From assembly GCF_004322705.1 (NCBI RefSeq), contig NZ_SIZZ01000001.1, positions 1,488,001-1,552,000 of the forward strand: DNA of 64,000 nucleotides, read 5' to 3'. The first letter of the stretch is position 1, and every line of letters starts with the position of its first letter. Made by a program: the position numbers and the translations under genes. The stretch comes from Dyella terrae (lineage in GTDB: Bacteria; Pseudomonadota; Gammaproteobacteria; Xanthomonadales; Rhodanobacteraceae). A model generated the notes under the pieces. That model searched no databases. It worked only from the letters and a program-made list of their open reading frames with translations, and was not told the DNA's origin. Positions 24,583 through 33,075 of this stretch are shown here, one piece after another.

Positions 24583-26478
24583 TCAACTTTTGTCAGGCCC
24601 GCGTTCGAGCGCCTTGCGTATTTCTTCCAGTGCACCGGGATCGTCCAGCGTCGACAGATCACCCGGATCGCGATGCTCCGCCAGCGCCTGAAGCGAACGC
24701 CTGAGCAGCTTTCCCGAGCGGGTCTTGGGCAAGGCGTTGACCACATAGACGCGCGATGGCTTGGCGACGCCGCCGAGCTGATCGACGACGCGCTGTTGCA
24801 TGGCCTGCGCCGCATCACCGGCCTGAAGACCACCCACATCCTGTTTCAGCGTCGCGAAGACCACGGGCACTTGCCCCTTCAATTCATCGGCCACGCCAAT
24901 CACCGCCGCTTCGGCGACGGCAGGATGCGTCGAAACGGACTCCTCGATTTCGCGCGTGCCCAGGCGATGGCCGGCGACATTGATGACATCGTCGGTGCGA
25001 CCAAGGATCGTCGTGTACCCGTTCTCGTCGCGGATAGCCCAGTCGAGCGAGCTATAGAGCAAAGGCTTGAAGTGGCTGAAATAGCTGCTCAGATAGCGCT
25101 GGTCATCGCCCCACACGGTGCTCAGGCACCCCGGTGGCAGCGGCGGCTCGAAGACGAGCACACCTTTCTGGCCTGGCGTCGCTTCTTCGCCGGAGGCCTC
25201 GTCGATGACCTTCATCTTGTAGCCTGGCGCAGGCAAACCCGGCGAGCCAAACTTCACCGGCTTCAGTTCAAGACCCGGCATCAGCGTGATGGCCGGCCAG
25301 CCGGTTTCGGTCTGCCAGTAGTTGTCGATGACCGGCACGCCCAGGCCATCGGTAATCCAGTGCGCCGTCGGCTCATCGAGTGGCTCGCCCGCGAGGAACA
25401 ACCACTTCAACGTCGACAGGTCGTACTTTTTCAGCCATGACGGATCCTGCTTCTTGAGTACGCGGATGCCCGTCGGCGAAGAGAACATGGTGCGCACGCC
25501 ATAGCGCTCGCACAGCTGCCACCAGATGCCCGGATCGGGGCGCGTGGGCAAGCCTTCGTAAAGCAACGAGGTGGCGCCACCGATCAGCGGACCATAGACG
25601 TTGTAGGAGTGCCCCACGGCCCAGCCAACGTCCGAGGTCGAAAACATCACCTGGCCTGGTGCAATGTCGAACACATAGCGGATCGACATGGCCATGGCCA
25701 CCGCGTAGCCACCGACGTCGCGCTGGATGCCCTTGGGCTTGCCCGTGGTGCCGGAGGTGTAGAGCAGATAGCTCGGCTCGTTGGATTCAAGCCATGCGAC
25801 AGGTACTTCCGCCCCGGCATGCTGTTCGCGCAAAACCGTGTAGTCGATATCGCGACCTGACATGCGCGTCATTTGCGGATCGAGGCCACGATCGACAAGC
25901 AGCACGTGCGGCGGCGCGTGCTGCGACTCTTCCAGTGCCGCATCGACCAGTGGCTTGTAGGGAATGACCTTGCCCCCACGCATGCCGGCATCGGCGGCGA
26001 TCAGCACCTTGGGCTTGGCGTCATCCATGCGCAGCGCCAGGTTATGCGCCGCGAATCCGCCGAACACAACCGAGTGAATCGCGCCGATGCGCGCGCAGGC
26101 GAGCATGGCAAACACCGCCTCGGCGATGTTCGGCATGTAAATCACCACGCGATCGCCCTTCTCCACGCCCAGCGCGACGAGCACGGCGGCGAACGTGTTC
26201 ACTTCGCGATACAGATCGCGATATGTGAGCTCACGCGTTACGCCGGATTCCGTGGAGATCGCCACCAGCGCCAGCTGATCCGCACGTGCCTCCAGGTGAC
26301 GGTCGACGGCGTTGTAGCAAAGGTTCGTTGTGCCGCCGACGAACCAGCGGCGAAAAGGGGGATTCGAATAGTCGAGGATCTGTTGCGGCGGCGTCTGCCA
26401 GTGAATCAGCCGCGCCTGTTCGGCCCAGAACGATTCCGGCTCGTCGACCGAACGCCGATAGAAAGCCTCGTATCCCAT
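24583..26478 (-). CDS. prpE: Propionate-CoA ligase PrpE
   Basis: PrpE activates propionate to propionyl-CoA with ATP, feeding the methylcitrate cycle. The 631-residue AMP-forming acyl-CoA synthetase aligns end to end with E. coli PrpE (628), starting FYRRSVDEPESFWAEQA. The core A3 motif is YTSGTTGKPKGIQRDVGGYA, the adenylate motif is NYWQTETGWP, ILGRTDDVINVAGHRLGTREIEES is the hinge, and PKTRSGKLLRR is the A10 lysine, which acetylation controls in this family. It was preferred over acetyl-CoA synthetase from the N-terminus and RDVGGYAVA. It is alone here on the minus strand, 4 kb from prpB. Confidence 0.93.
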   Translation of the reverse strand: MGYEAFYRRSVDEPESFWAEQARLIHWQTPPQQILDYSNPPFRRWFVGGTTNLCYNAVDRHLEARADQLALVAISTESGVTRELTYRDLYREVNTFAAVLVALGVEKGDRVVIYMPNIAEAVFAMLACARIGAIHSVVFGGFAAHNLALRMDDAKPKVLIAADAGMRGGKVIPYKPLVDAALEESQHAPPHVLLVDRGLDPQMTRMSGRDIDYTVLREQHAGAEVPVAWLESNEPSYLLYTSGTTGKPKGIQRDVGGYAVAMAMSIRYVFDIAPGQVMFSTSDVGWAVGHSYNVYGPLIGGATSLLYEGLPTRPDPGIWWQLCERYGVRTMFSSPTGIRVLKKQDPSWLKKYDLSTLKWLFLAGEPLDEPTAHWITDGLGVPVIDNYWQTETGWPAITLMPGLELKPVKFGSPGLPAPGYKMKVIDEASGEEATPGQKGVLVFEPPLPPGCLSTVWGDDQRYLSSYFSHFKPLLYSSLDWAIRDENGYTTILGRTDDVINVAGHRLGTREIEESVSTHPAVAEAAVIGVADELKGQVPVVFATLKQDVGGLQAGDAAQAMQQRVVDQLGGVAKPSRVYVVNALPKTRSGKLLRRSLQALAEHRDPGDLSTLDDPGALEEIRKALERGPDKS

Positions 26479-26623
26479 GCGATCACCACTTCGTCACCAG
26501 TCTTCACAGACTGAACCAGACGCAGCGCAGCACGTGAGTAGACCTTGGTCGAAACCGGCATGCGAAGTTATCAGGCTCACCAGGCGCGAGATGCCGCGCC
26601 CGCTACCTCGCGGCCCGCGACAC

Positions 26624-26650
26624 AAAAAAGGCGACCCGGAGGCCGCCTTC
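26624..26650 (-). terminator. Rho-independent terminator after mdh
   Basis: AAGGCG.CC pairs with GG.CGCCTT around CGGA and is followed on the minus strand by T6, 28 bases past the mdh stop. The remaining 26479-26623 is prpE upstream DNA without a visible gene. Confidence 0.75.
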
Positions 26651-26678
26651 TTCGTGTGCGACGCCGAAGCGCAGCGAC

Positions 26679-27665
26679 TTACTTCTTGGCGAACAGGTGC
26701 TCGACGCCGGCGCGCTCTTCGCGCAGTTCCTTCTCGGTGGCGTCCATGCGGGCGCGCGAGAAGTCATTGACGTCCAGGCCCTGCACGATCTCGTACTTGC
26801 CGTTCTTGCAGGTCACCGGGTAGCCGTAGATCACGCCCGGGGCGATGCCGTACGAACCATCGGACGGGATGCCCATCGAAGCCCAGTCACCCTCTTCCGT
26901 GCCCAGCGCCCAGGTGCGCATGTGGTCGATGGCGGCCGAGGCAGCCGAAGCGGCCGACGAGGCACCGCGCGCCTTGATGATGGCGGCGCCGCGCTGCTGC
27001 ACGGTCGGGATGAAGTCGCTCTCGTACCAGGCCTGGTCGACCAGCGACAGCGCGGCCTTGCCGTCCACGGTGGCGTGGTGCAGGTCCGGGTACTGCGTGG
27101 AGCTGTGGTTGCCCCAGATGGTCATCTTCTTGATCGCGGTGCTGTGCTTGCCGGTCTTCTCGGCCAGCTGCGACAGCGCGCGGTTGTGGTCCAGGCGCAC
27201 CATGGCGGTGAAGCACTTCGGATCGAGGTCCGGAGCGTTCTGCTGGGCGATCAGCGCGTTGGTGTTGGCCGGGTTGCCGACCACGAGCACCTTGACGTCA
27301 CGCTTGGCGTGATCGTTCAGCGCCTTGCCCTGCGGGCCAAAGATGGCGCCGTTGGCTTCGAGCAGATCCTTGCGCTCCATGCCCGGGCCGCGCGGACGGG
27401 CGCCGACGAGCAGCGCGTAGTCGACGTCCTTGAAAGCCACGTTGACGTCGTCGGTGGCGACGACACCGGCGAGCGTCGGGAACGCGCAGTCATTGAGCTC
27501 CATCACCACGCCCTGCAGCGACGGCAGCGCGGGGGTGATTTCGAGCAGGTGCAGGATGACCGGCTGATCCGGGCCAAGCATGTCGCCGGCGGCAATGCGG
27601 AACAACAGGGCATAACCGATCTGGCCGGCTGCGCCGGTAACGGCAACGCGAACGGGGGCTTTCAT
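26679..27665 (-). CDS. mdh: Malate dehydrogenase
   Basis: This NAD-dependent TCA-cycle enzyme interconverts malate and oxaloacetate. The 328-residue product has the length of the Xanthomonas-type MDH. The nucleotide-binding fold is [21 protein letters not shown], substrate-binding arginines are in [13 protein letters not shown], and the catalytic Asp/His pair is in VRLDHNRA and [13 protein letters not shown] chose the ATG at 27665 with GAAGGAG eight bases upstream over the in-frame GTG at 27674. It supplies the oxaloacetate used by PrpC. Two tandem hairpins lie in its leader. Confidence 0.96.
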   Translation of the reverse strand: MKAPVRVAVTGAAGQIGYALLFRIAAGDMLGPDQPVILHLLEITPALPSLQGVVMELNDCAFPTLAGVVATDDVNVAFKDVDYALLVGARPRGPGMERKDLLEANGAIFGPQGKALNDHAKRDVKVLVVGNPANTNALIAQQNAPDLDPKCFTAMVRLDHNRALSQLAEKTGKHSTAIKKMTIWGNHSSTQYPDLHHATVDGKAALSLVDQAWYESDFIPTVQQRGAAIIKARGASSAASAASAAIDHMRTWALGTEEGDWASMGIPSDGSYGIAPGVIYGYPVTCKNGKYEIVQGLDVNDFSRARMDATEKELREERAGVEHLFAKK

Positions 27666-27687
27666 CTCTTCCACTCCTTCAGACTAA

Positions 27688-27735
27688 GGTGGGACGAACC
27701 CACCGAATATGTTTGGGTGGGTCAAACGACCCACC
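27688..27735 (-). promoter_or_regulatory. Tandem hairpins upstream of mdh sharing GGTGGG/CCCACC stems
   Basis: GGTGGG-ACGAA-CCCACC (27688-27704) and GGTGGGTC-AAAC-GACCCACC (27716-27735) lie in the 81-bp space between the aminotransferase and mdh. Each stem could also pair with the other. No U-tract follows on the minus strand. Confidence 0.45.
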
Positions 27736-27746
27736 TTTGCGATGGA

Positions 27747-28946
27747 TCAGGTCAGTTCGGCAAAGAAGGCCTGGATGCGCTTGAGGCCGGGCTCCAACTG
27801 TGCCGTGGGACAGGTATAGGAAATGCGCATGGCGCGCGGCTCACCAAAGGCCGAACCCGGCACGCAGGCCACGCCGGTGGCTTCGAGCAGCGCCGCGCAG
27901 AAATCCACGTCATTGTGGATCGTGACGCCGTTGTGCTGTTTGCCAAAGGCCACGCTGATATCGGGGAACGCGTAGAACGCACCCTGCGGGCGCGGGCACA
28001 CGACGCCCGGAATCGCGGCAAGGGCTTCGACCACCACATCGCGCTTGTGCGCGAATTCCGCGCATTTGGCCTGCGGGATGTCCTGCGGTCCGGCGAATGC
28101 GGCCACGGCAGCGGCGGTGATCACTTCCGGCACGCTGGTGATGTGGTTCGAGTTAAGTGTGGTTACCGCCTTGGCGACCGACTCGGGGCCGGCGATCAGG
28201 CCCACGCGCCAGCCGGGCATGCCGTAGGTCTTGGAGACCGAATCGACGAACACCAGGCGATCGCGCAGTTCCGGACGCGCGAACACGAAGTTGTGATAGC
28301 CGATGCTGTCGAACACCATCGAGTTGTAGATATCGTCGGTAACGATCCAGGTATCCGGATACTTCACCAGCACATCGGCCAGCGCCGCGATTTCCTCGCG
28401 CGTGTAGACCATGCCGGTGGGGTTGGACGGATTGTTGAACAGGAACACCTTCGGCTTGCGCTGCAACGCGGTTTCGAGCTGTGCGGGCGTCAGCTTGTAG
28501 TTCTGCTGCGGGCCGCAGTGCAGGACGTTGGCCTTCGCACCGACGATGTCGACGATGTCGTGGTAGGTCGTCCAGTACGGCGCGGCGAAACAGATCTCGT
28601 CGCCTTCGTTCAGCAGGGCCTCGGCCAGGTTGTACAGCACCTGTTTGGCACCGATGCCAATGGAAAGATTCATCTTGCCGTAGCCGGCGAAACCCAGCGC
28701 CTCGATGTGCTTGAGGAAGGCGTCGAGCAGGTCGTCCGAACCGCGGTTGCTGCCGTACTGGCCGGAGTCGCGCGACAGCGCGTCACGGGCGGCGGCGTAG
28801 ACATGTTCGCCGGGCAGGAAATTGGGGACGCCAATGGAAAAACTGATGATGTCGCGACCGGCAGCCTTGAGCTGCTTGGCTTTTTCGGCGATGAGCATGA
28901 TCGCGCTGGGCTTGGCACGGCCGACACGCTGGGCGAGCTGGGGCAT
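27747..28946 (-). CDS. Class I pyridoxal-phosphate aminotransferase (aspartate type)
   Basis: This 399-residue fold-type-I aminotransferase probably acts on aspartate/glutamate with oxaloacetate or 2-oxoglutarate. The PLP lysine is in SVSKTYGMPGWRVGL (about 238-252). NNPSNPTG holds the cofactor-ring Asn contact, IVTDDIYNSMVF the Asp that pairs with the PLP nitrogen, and RISYTCP the carboxylate-binding arginine. The N-terminus PSAIMLIAEKAKQLKAAGRDIISFSIGVPNF is typical of the AspC/AatA subfamily Ib. It lies 81 bp upstream of mdh on the same strand, and the pairing makes sense around oxaloacetate. Other amino-acid specificities cannot be excluded. Confidence 0.88.
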   Translation of the reverse strand: MPQLAQRVGRAKPSAIMLIAEKAKQLKAAGRDIISFSIGVPNFLPGEHVYAAARDALSRDSGQYGSNRGSDDLLDAFLKHIEALGFAGYGKMNLSIGIGAKQVLYNLAEALLNEGDEICFAAPYWTTYHDIVDIVGAKANVLHCGPQQNYKLTPAQLETALQRKPKVFLFNNPSNPTGMVYTREEIAALADVLVKYPDTWIVTDDIYNSMVFDSIGYHNFVFARPELRDRLVFVDSVSKTYGMPGWRVGLIAGPESVAKAVTTLNSNHITSVPEVITAAAVAAFAGPQDIPQAKCAEFAHKRDVVVEALAAIPGVVCPRPQGAFYAFPDISVAFGKQHNGVTIHNDVDFCAALLEATGVACVPGSAFGEPRAMRISYTCPTAQLEPGLKRIQAFFAELT

Positions 28947-29119
28947 GACTTCCTCTGGAGCAGGGGGACGGAGGTAGTAAACCTCCCAATTTTAGCATGC
29001 GGCGGCGCGCCATCCCCCATGCCGGAACGCCCACCTTGGTCGGATGGCGCTGTCGCCCGGCTCGTGTACATCCGCTACACGGACGCTTGGCAACGCTTGG
29101 CGGCGCGACGGCTCCCTCA

Positions 29120-29165
29120 GGGGGCGTCGGGGGCGCAGGGGTTGGGGCAAAGGGCCTTCAGGGGG
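29120..29165 (+). other. G-run cluster, candidate G-quadruplex in the leader of the GlsB-like gene
   Basis: Six runs of 3-5 guanines (29120-29124, 29129-29133, 29138-29141, 29144-29147, 29152-29154 and 29161-29165) are separated by loops of 2-6 bases, directly upstream of the Shine-Dalgarno of the next gene. Confidence 0.5.
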
Positions 29166-29194
29166 CCCAGAGACAATCGAAGGGGATTACGACA

Positions 29195-29452
29195 ATGCAC
29201 TGGCTTTGGGTGTTCATCGTCGGCCTGGTCGTGGGCTTGCTGGCCAAGGCGCTGATGCCGGGCAAGGACCCGGGCGGATTCATCATCACCGCCATCCTCG
29301 GCATCGTGGGGTCGGTGATTTCGACGTTCGTCGGTGAAAAGCTCGGCCTCTGGGGCGAGACGGGTTTCGTGCATTTCCTGGGTTCGGTCGGCGGGGCGGT
29401 GCTGCTCCTGCTGATCTACAACCAGGTCTTCCGCAAGAAAATGGCGAGCTGA
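29195..29452 (+). CDS. GlsB/YeaQ/YmgE-family stress-response membrane protein
   Basis: This 85-residue membrane protein of the transglycosylase-associated (GlsB/YeaQ/YmgE) family has three hydrophobic helices. The family pattern is LVVGLLAKALMPGKDPGGFIITAILGIVGSVI followed by a Gly-rich third helix (FLGSVGGAVLLLLIYNQVF) and a basic tail. The start at ATG 29195 follows AAGGGG. The longer open frame upstream has no similarity and runs through the G-rich leader. The family is linked to general and envelope stress, but the molecular function is not known. Confidence 0.88.
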   Translation: MHWLWVFIVGLVVGLLAKALMPGKDPGGFIITAILGIVGSVISTFVGEKLGLWGETGFVHFLGSVGGAVLLLLIYNQVFRKKMAS

Positions 29453-29506
29453 GGGCCCTTGTCGGCCGTCATCCCCAGGGATGGCGGCCGACGCCGGGGT
29501 CATCAC

Positions 29507-29929
29507 TCAGGCCGATTTCCCGCCAAATAGCTGGCCGGCCAGGCTCGTCAGCGCACCAAGATCAAACCCACCTGCCCCCTGCTCCGGCACCTGCCCGTTC
29601 GGCGTGAGGTGGTCGACCGCATGCGGCAGCACCTGCGACAACTGGCCCAGCAAGTCGCCTTGATCGACGCCCAGCTTGCCGGCCGCTTCGGCCAGCACAT
29701 TACCCAGCCCGCCATTTTGCAGCGCCTGCCCCAGCTGCCCGCCCGACACCGGCTGGTTGGCGCCCGTGCCAACCCACGACTGCACCGCGTCGCCGAGGCC
29801 ATGCTGCTGCAACATGGCGATCAGGCCCTGCACTCCGCCCGCCTTCTGGATCAGCGAACCGGCGACATCCAGCAGCGAACCGCCGCCCTGGCCTTGTCCG
29901 CCACCGAGCAAATCATTGAGAAACGACAT
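29507..29929 (-). CDS. YidB-family (DUF937) protein
   Basis: This 140-residue Gly/Gln/Leu-rich soluble protein matches the YidB/DUF937 family. The N-terminus is MSFLNDLLGGGQGQGGGSLLD, followed by helical repeats GGVQGLIAMLQQHGLGDAVQSWV and G.NQPVSGGQLGQAL, then VLAEAAGKLGVDQGDLLGQLSQVLPHAVDHLTPNGQVP, and a C-terminal GFDLGALTSLAGQLFGG. There is no signal peptide. The ATG at 29929 has GGAGAACC just upstream. The biochemical role is unknown. It is a single-gene unit convergent with the GlsB-like gene. Confidence 0.85.
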   Translation of the reverse strand: MSFLNDLLGGGQGQGGGSLLDVAGSLIQKAGGVQGLIAMLQQHGLGDAVQSWVGTGANQPVSGGQLGQALQNGGLGNVLAEAAGKLGVDQGDLLGQLSQVLPHAVDHLTPNGQVPEQGAGGFDLGALTSLAGQLFGGKSA

Positions 29930-30048
29930 GGAGGTTCTCCTTGAACGACAACGCCAATGCCATGCATGGAACGCGCGCCCGCGCGTTCCGGCAGAGTTCG
30001 ATTCTAGGCACACACGGTGACGGGCTACGTGACACTCCCGTGAAAAGT

Positions 30049-30081
30049 AAAAAGCCACCGTCGCGATGACGGTGGCTTTTT
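30049..30081 (-). terminator. Rho-independent terminator after the cyclophilin gene
   Basis: AAAAAGCCACCGTC-GCGA-TGACGGTGGCTTTTT-type hairpin with A5/T5 flanks, 25 bases beyond the cyclophilin stop. It can work in both directions. Confidence 0.85.
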
Positions 30082-30105
30082 GTGCGGCCGGGGATCGGAA
30101 GCGGA

Positions 30106-30615
30106 TCAGCCGCGATCGTCGAGCACCGCGTTCCATTCCTTCACGCGATCGGCCTGCGCGGCGAGCAGCGCGTCGACGTCGCCTTCCACCGTGACCTTCT
30201 CGATCACGTCGCCCTGGCGGATGGCATCAACCACGGCCTGGTCTTCGGCGCCCAGCACTTCGCCGAACACACTGTGCTTGCCGTCCAGCCACGGCGTCGG
30301 GCCATGGGTGATGAAGAACTGGCTGCCGTTGGTACGCGGACCGGCGTTGGCCATCGACAGCACGCCAGGCTTGTCGTGGCGCAGCGAGGGATGGAACTCG
30401 TCTTCGAAGCGGTAGCCCGGGCCACCGCGACCGCTGCCTTCCGGGCAGCCGCCCTGGACCATGAAATCGGCGATCACGCGATGGAAGCTCAGGCCGTCGT
30501 AGTAACCGCGGCGGGCGAGATTCACGAAGCTGGCCACGGTCACCGGGGCCTTGTCTTCGTGCAGGCGCAGATGGATGGGACCGCGATTGGTGGTGAAAGT
30601 GACGTTGATGGTCAT
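30106..30615 (-). CDS. ppiB: Cyclophilin-type peptidyl-prolyl cis-trans isomerase, PpiB-like
   Basis: This 169-residue cytoplasmic cyclophilin (no signal peptide) catalyses proline isomerisation. The active-site elements [65 protein letters not shown] are all present, including the catalytic Arg, Gln and Phe residues. It ends with helix [15 protein letters not shown]. It is a single-gene unit ending in a strong terminator. Confidence 0.95.
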   Translation of the reverse strand: MTINVTFTTNRGPIHLRLHEDKAPVTVASFVNLARRGYYDGLSFHRVIADFMVQGGCPEGSGRGGPGYRFEDEFHPSLRHDKPGVLSMANAGPRTNGSQFFITHGPTPWLDGKHSVFGEVLGAEDQAVVDAIRQGDVIEKVTVEGDVDALLAAQADRVKEWNAVLDDRG

Positions 30616-30693
30616 CGGTGATCCTTGGCTAACGAATGACCGACGCGGGGGTCGGCCAGGGGGCGGGAAGGATACCCCACCCCACGTCGAGGT

Positions 30694-32532
30694 TCACGGG
30701 AGGCCAAGCGCCGCCCGGTCCAGGCTGCCCGCGCCACGCGGCCGGGCGGCCGGAGTCGGCCAGTCGTCCTGCCAGGCGCCGGCCTCGAACAGGTGCGACC
30801 ACAACCGGTCCAGCGCGGCATAGCCGTAGGGCAGCATGGGCACATGGCGATCGCCGAAGCCGGGCAGCGGCAGGAAGGCGTCGAAATGCTGCGCGTACGG
30901 GACGCGCCAGTAGATCGGACGACGCCCCGAGGCGCGCAGCCAGTCGACATACGGCATGGAGGTGAACACCACCGGCAACAACCCGTCGTCCTCACCATGC
31001 AGCACCCATAGCGGCAAATCCTTGCGCGGAAGCCTGGCGGCCGTCGCATCGACGCCCGCGCGCAACGCCTGCGCCGTGGCATCGCTGCCGTCCCACAAGG
31101 CACGCAGGCAACGCACGCCCGACAAGGTCGGATCCGCAGATGCATCCATGCCGCCGTACAACCCGATGCCGTTGCCCGGCGGAATGCCCGAGCCGTCCGA
31201 CCACCAGGTGGCACGCGTGGCCGGATCAGAGATGCCCGGCAGACCGCCCGGGCCGAGCGTGGCGTAGCGAAAGCCGCAAGGCATGTTGTCCGCCGCACGA
31301 CGCAGGTACGCCGACGCGTAACCCGCCGTGATCGCGCGCCACAGGTCGAAGGCGGTCGACGTGGCGGCCACGGCCATGGCGTTCTCGCTCCAGCCCTGCG
31401 CACGCAAGTGCTCATAAGACTGCGCTGCTTGCGCGGTGAGCGAATCGCCGCTGACGAGACCTTGTGCGCGCAGGCTCGCGCAACGGATCGGCCATGCCGG
31501 CATCGGCATGCCACCGGCACCCCGGGCCATCGGCGACTGCGCGAATCGTGCGTCCATCAGCGCGCACGGCAGCCAGATCGATGCCTCGGTCGCGTAGTCG
31601 TAAAGCGCGCGCCCCTGCCCTCGCACATGGACGTTAGGCTCGAGTGCGATGACGCCCGACAGCAGGTGGTCGTCATCGAGACCCGCCGCCTGGAGCACAG
31701 CGCCGCCGCCATTGGAAAGGCCGGTGGCGATGATGCGCGTGTTCTGCGCGGTAAAGGGCGCCTGGTCCGGGAACGCGCGATCGAGCATGGCGAGGCCGAA
31801 GCGCGCTGCCTGCAACACATGCCGGCCCCAGTCAGCTTCGGGGTTATCACCTGAGTGCAGATGTTTGATCGCGATGCCGCTCGCTCGCGATGCAGGAGCC
31901 GGCTCGAACTCGAGCGGCAAGCTCCCTCGCTGCGCGCGACGACCATCGAGCGCGACGCCAGTGTCGTCGGCAAAGTCGAAGTAGCCCGCTCCCGTGCCCT
32001 TGTCGGTGTAGGCCACGGCACAGCCGCGCGGCAACCCCCAGGCACCCGCCAGCGCGATGGCGCCGTAAATGCCGCGCGAACCGGACGATGCGGTGACGAC
32101 GAGGCAACGATGCTTGCGATCGAACTGATCAGGCACCTGCACGAGCACCCGATGTGGCGCGTGCGCGCCGTGAATCCGCGCGAACGACTGATACTCACGC
32201 CCAGGCACCGGAGGCACGCCGCCGTAGATGCTGCCGAAGCCACCAAGCGGCCCCAGGTCAGCAATCCCCTTCCAACTCGACTGGATGGCTCGTCGGCGTA
32301 CTTCCGCCGCCGTCGGATCAAGCGGGTTTGCAAATGGCGTAAGCAATCCGGCCAGACCGGCCTGACCCAGGCCAGCACTCAACAGATCGTCGCCCTGGCG
32401 ATGTTCGGTGACGCGTACGTCGCCCTGGATGAAGTCGAGCTCGCTCATCGGATGGTCCGTTTTCGGCTGGGCGGCACAGGCCACCAACAAGGTAAGCAGC
32501 GGCAGGGCAAGCAGGCGCGGGAGGGATGTCAT
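30694..32532 (-). CDS. 3-hydroxybutyrate-oligomer hydrolase, lipoprotein
   Basis: This enzyme hydrolyses oligomers of 3-hydroxybutyrate released from PHB to monomers. The 612-residue product has a lipoprotein signal with lipobox LLVAC (Cys19), so it is likely anchored in the cell envelope. The serine hydrolase lipase-box-like motif IIATGLSNGGGAVLQAAG carries the nucleophile. Family stretches include GREYQSFARI, RCLVVTASSGSRGIYGAI, KGTGAGYFDF, and the C-terminal PLWVLHGEDDGLLPVVFTS and PYAQHFDAFLPLPG with Asp and His. It matches the 3HBOH family over its full length. A separate PHB-depolymerase-type esterase lies at 37807. Confidence 0.87.
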   Translation of the reverse strand: MTSLPRLLALPLLTLLVACAAQPKTDHPMSELDFIQGDVRVTEHRQGDDLLSAGLGQAGLAGLLTPFANPLDPTAAEVRRRAIQSSWKGIADLGPLGGFGSIYGGVPPVPGREYQSFARIHGAHAPHRVLVQVPDQFDRKHRCLVVTASSGSRGIYGAIALAGAWGLPRGCAVAYTDKGTGAGYFDFADDTGVALDGRRAQRGSLPLEFEPAPASRASGIAIKHLHSGDNPEADWGRHVLQAARFGLAMLDRAFPDQAPFTAQNTRIIATGLSNGGGAVLQAAGLDDDHLLSGVIALEPNVHVRGQGRALYDYATEASIWLPCALMDARFAQSPMARGAGGMPMPAWPIRCASLRAQGLVSGDSLTAQAAQSYEHLRAQGWSENAMAVAATSTAFDLWRAITAGYASAYLRRAADNMPCGFRYATLGPGGLPGISDPATRATWWSDGSGIPPGNGIGLYGGMDASADPTLSGVRCLRALWDGSDATAQALRAGVDATAARLPRKDLPLWVLHGEDDGLLPVVFTSMPYVDWLRASGRRPIYWRVPYAQHFDAFLPLPGFGDRHVPMLPYGYAALDRLWSHLFEAGAWQDDWPTPAARPRGAGSLDRAALGLP

Positions 32533-32594
32533 CGCATCACCTTAGCAACGCCGGCTCTGGCCGCCATCGTACGAAGGTCCACCGGGCAAAATAT

Positions 32595-32654
32595 ATTCAA
32601 CGAAATGGTTGACAATCATTTTCGACCGGCGTACGTTCAACCCCATGGTTGAAT
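32595..32654 (+). promoter_or_regulatory. Promoter and twin operators of the ArsR-type repressor
   Basis: Two similar inverted repeats, ATTCAACGAAATGGTTGAC (32595-32613) and GTTCAACCCCATGGTTGAAT (32635-32654), have centres about 40 bp (four helical turns) apart. A promoter TTGACA (32609) -17 bp- TACGTT (32632) lies between and within them, so +1 would fall on or one base before the ATG at 32645. The second repeat covers the start codon. Confidence 0.6.
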
Positions 32655-33037
32655 ATCAGACACAACAGCTCGACAACGTCTTCCAGGCTTTGGCCGATCC
32701 CACGCGTCGCGACATGCTCGCGCAACTTGCGGACGGACCGCGCAGCGTCGGTGAACTGGCAGAGCCCTACGACATGTCGCTCGCCGCCGCGTCCAAGCAC
32801 ATCAAGATGCTCGAACGTGCCGGGCTCATTGAGCGCGAAGTACAGGGACGCATCCACGTTTGCCGGCTTGACGCCCGCCCGCTGCATGACGGCATGGAAT
32901 GGATGCGGCACTACCAGCGCTTCTGGAATGACCGCCTCGATCACCTGCAGGCCTTGCTCGAGGCCGACAGGAAAGCTGACAAGTCCGTCCCCACGGCCCG
33001 CACCCCGCGGAAAAAACCAGGCGCACCCAAGCGCTGA
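32645..33037 (+). CDS. ArsR-family transcriptional repressor
   Basis: This 130-residue winged-helix regulator is of the ArsR/SmtB family. QALADPTRRDMLAQLADGPRSVGELAEP opens the domain, and MSLAAASKHIKMLERAGLIEREVQGRIHV is the recognition helix and wing. It lacks the ELCVCDL metal site, so it is not a metal sensor of that class. The C-terminal region (EWMRHYQRFWNDRLDHLQALLEA) and the SRPBCC gene 38 bases downstream are a common pairing in this subfamily. The start codon appears to coincide with the transcription start, and no Shine-Dalgarno is visible, so the mRNA may be leaderless. Autoregulation is likely given the flanking operator-like repeats. Confidence 0.9.
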   Translation: MVEYQTQQLDNVFQALADPTRRDMLAQLADGPRSVGELAEPYDMSLAAASKHIKMLERAGLIEREVQGRIHVCRLDARPLHDGMEWMRHYQRFWNDRLDHLQALLEADRKADKSVPTARTPRKKPGAPKR

Positions 33038-33075
33038 ATGTCCCCCACCTAGTTGCCAAGCACTGGAGGTTTCCC

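Noticed and set aside
26697-29255. An 852-codon open frame on the plus strand across mdh and the aminotransferase gene
   Set aside because: It is antisense to two well-conserved genes, with no motif or start signal; a GC-driven artefact.
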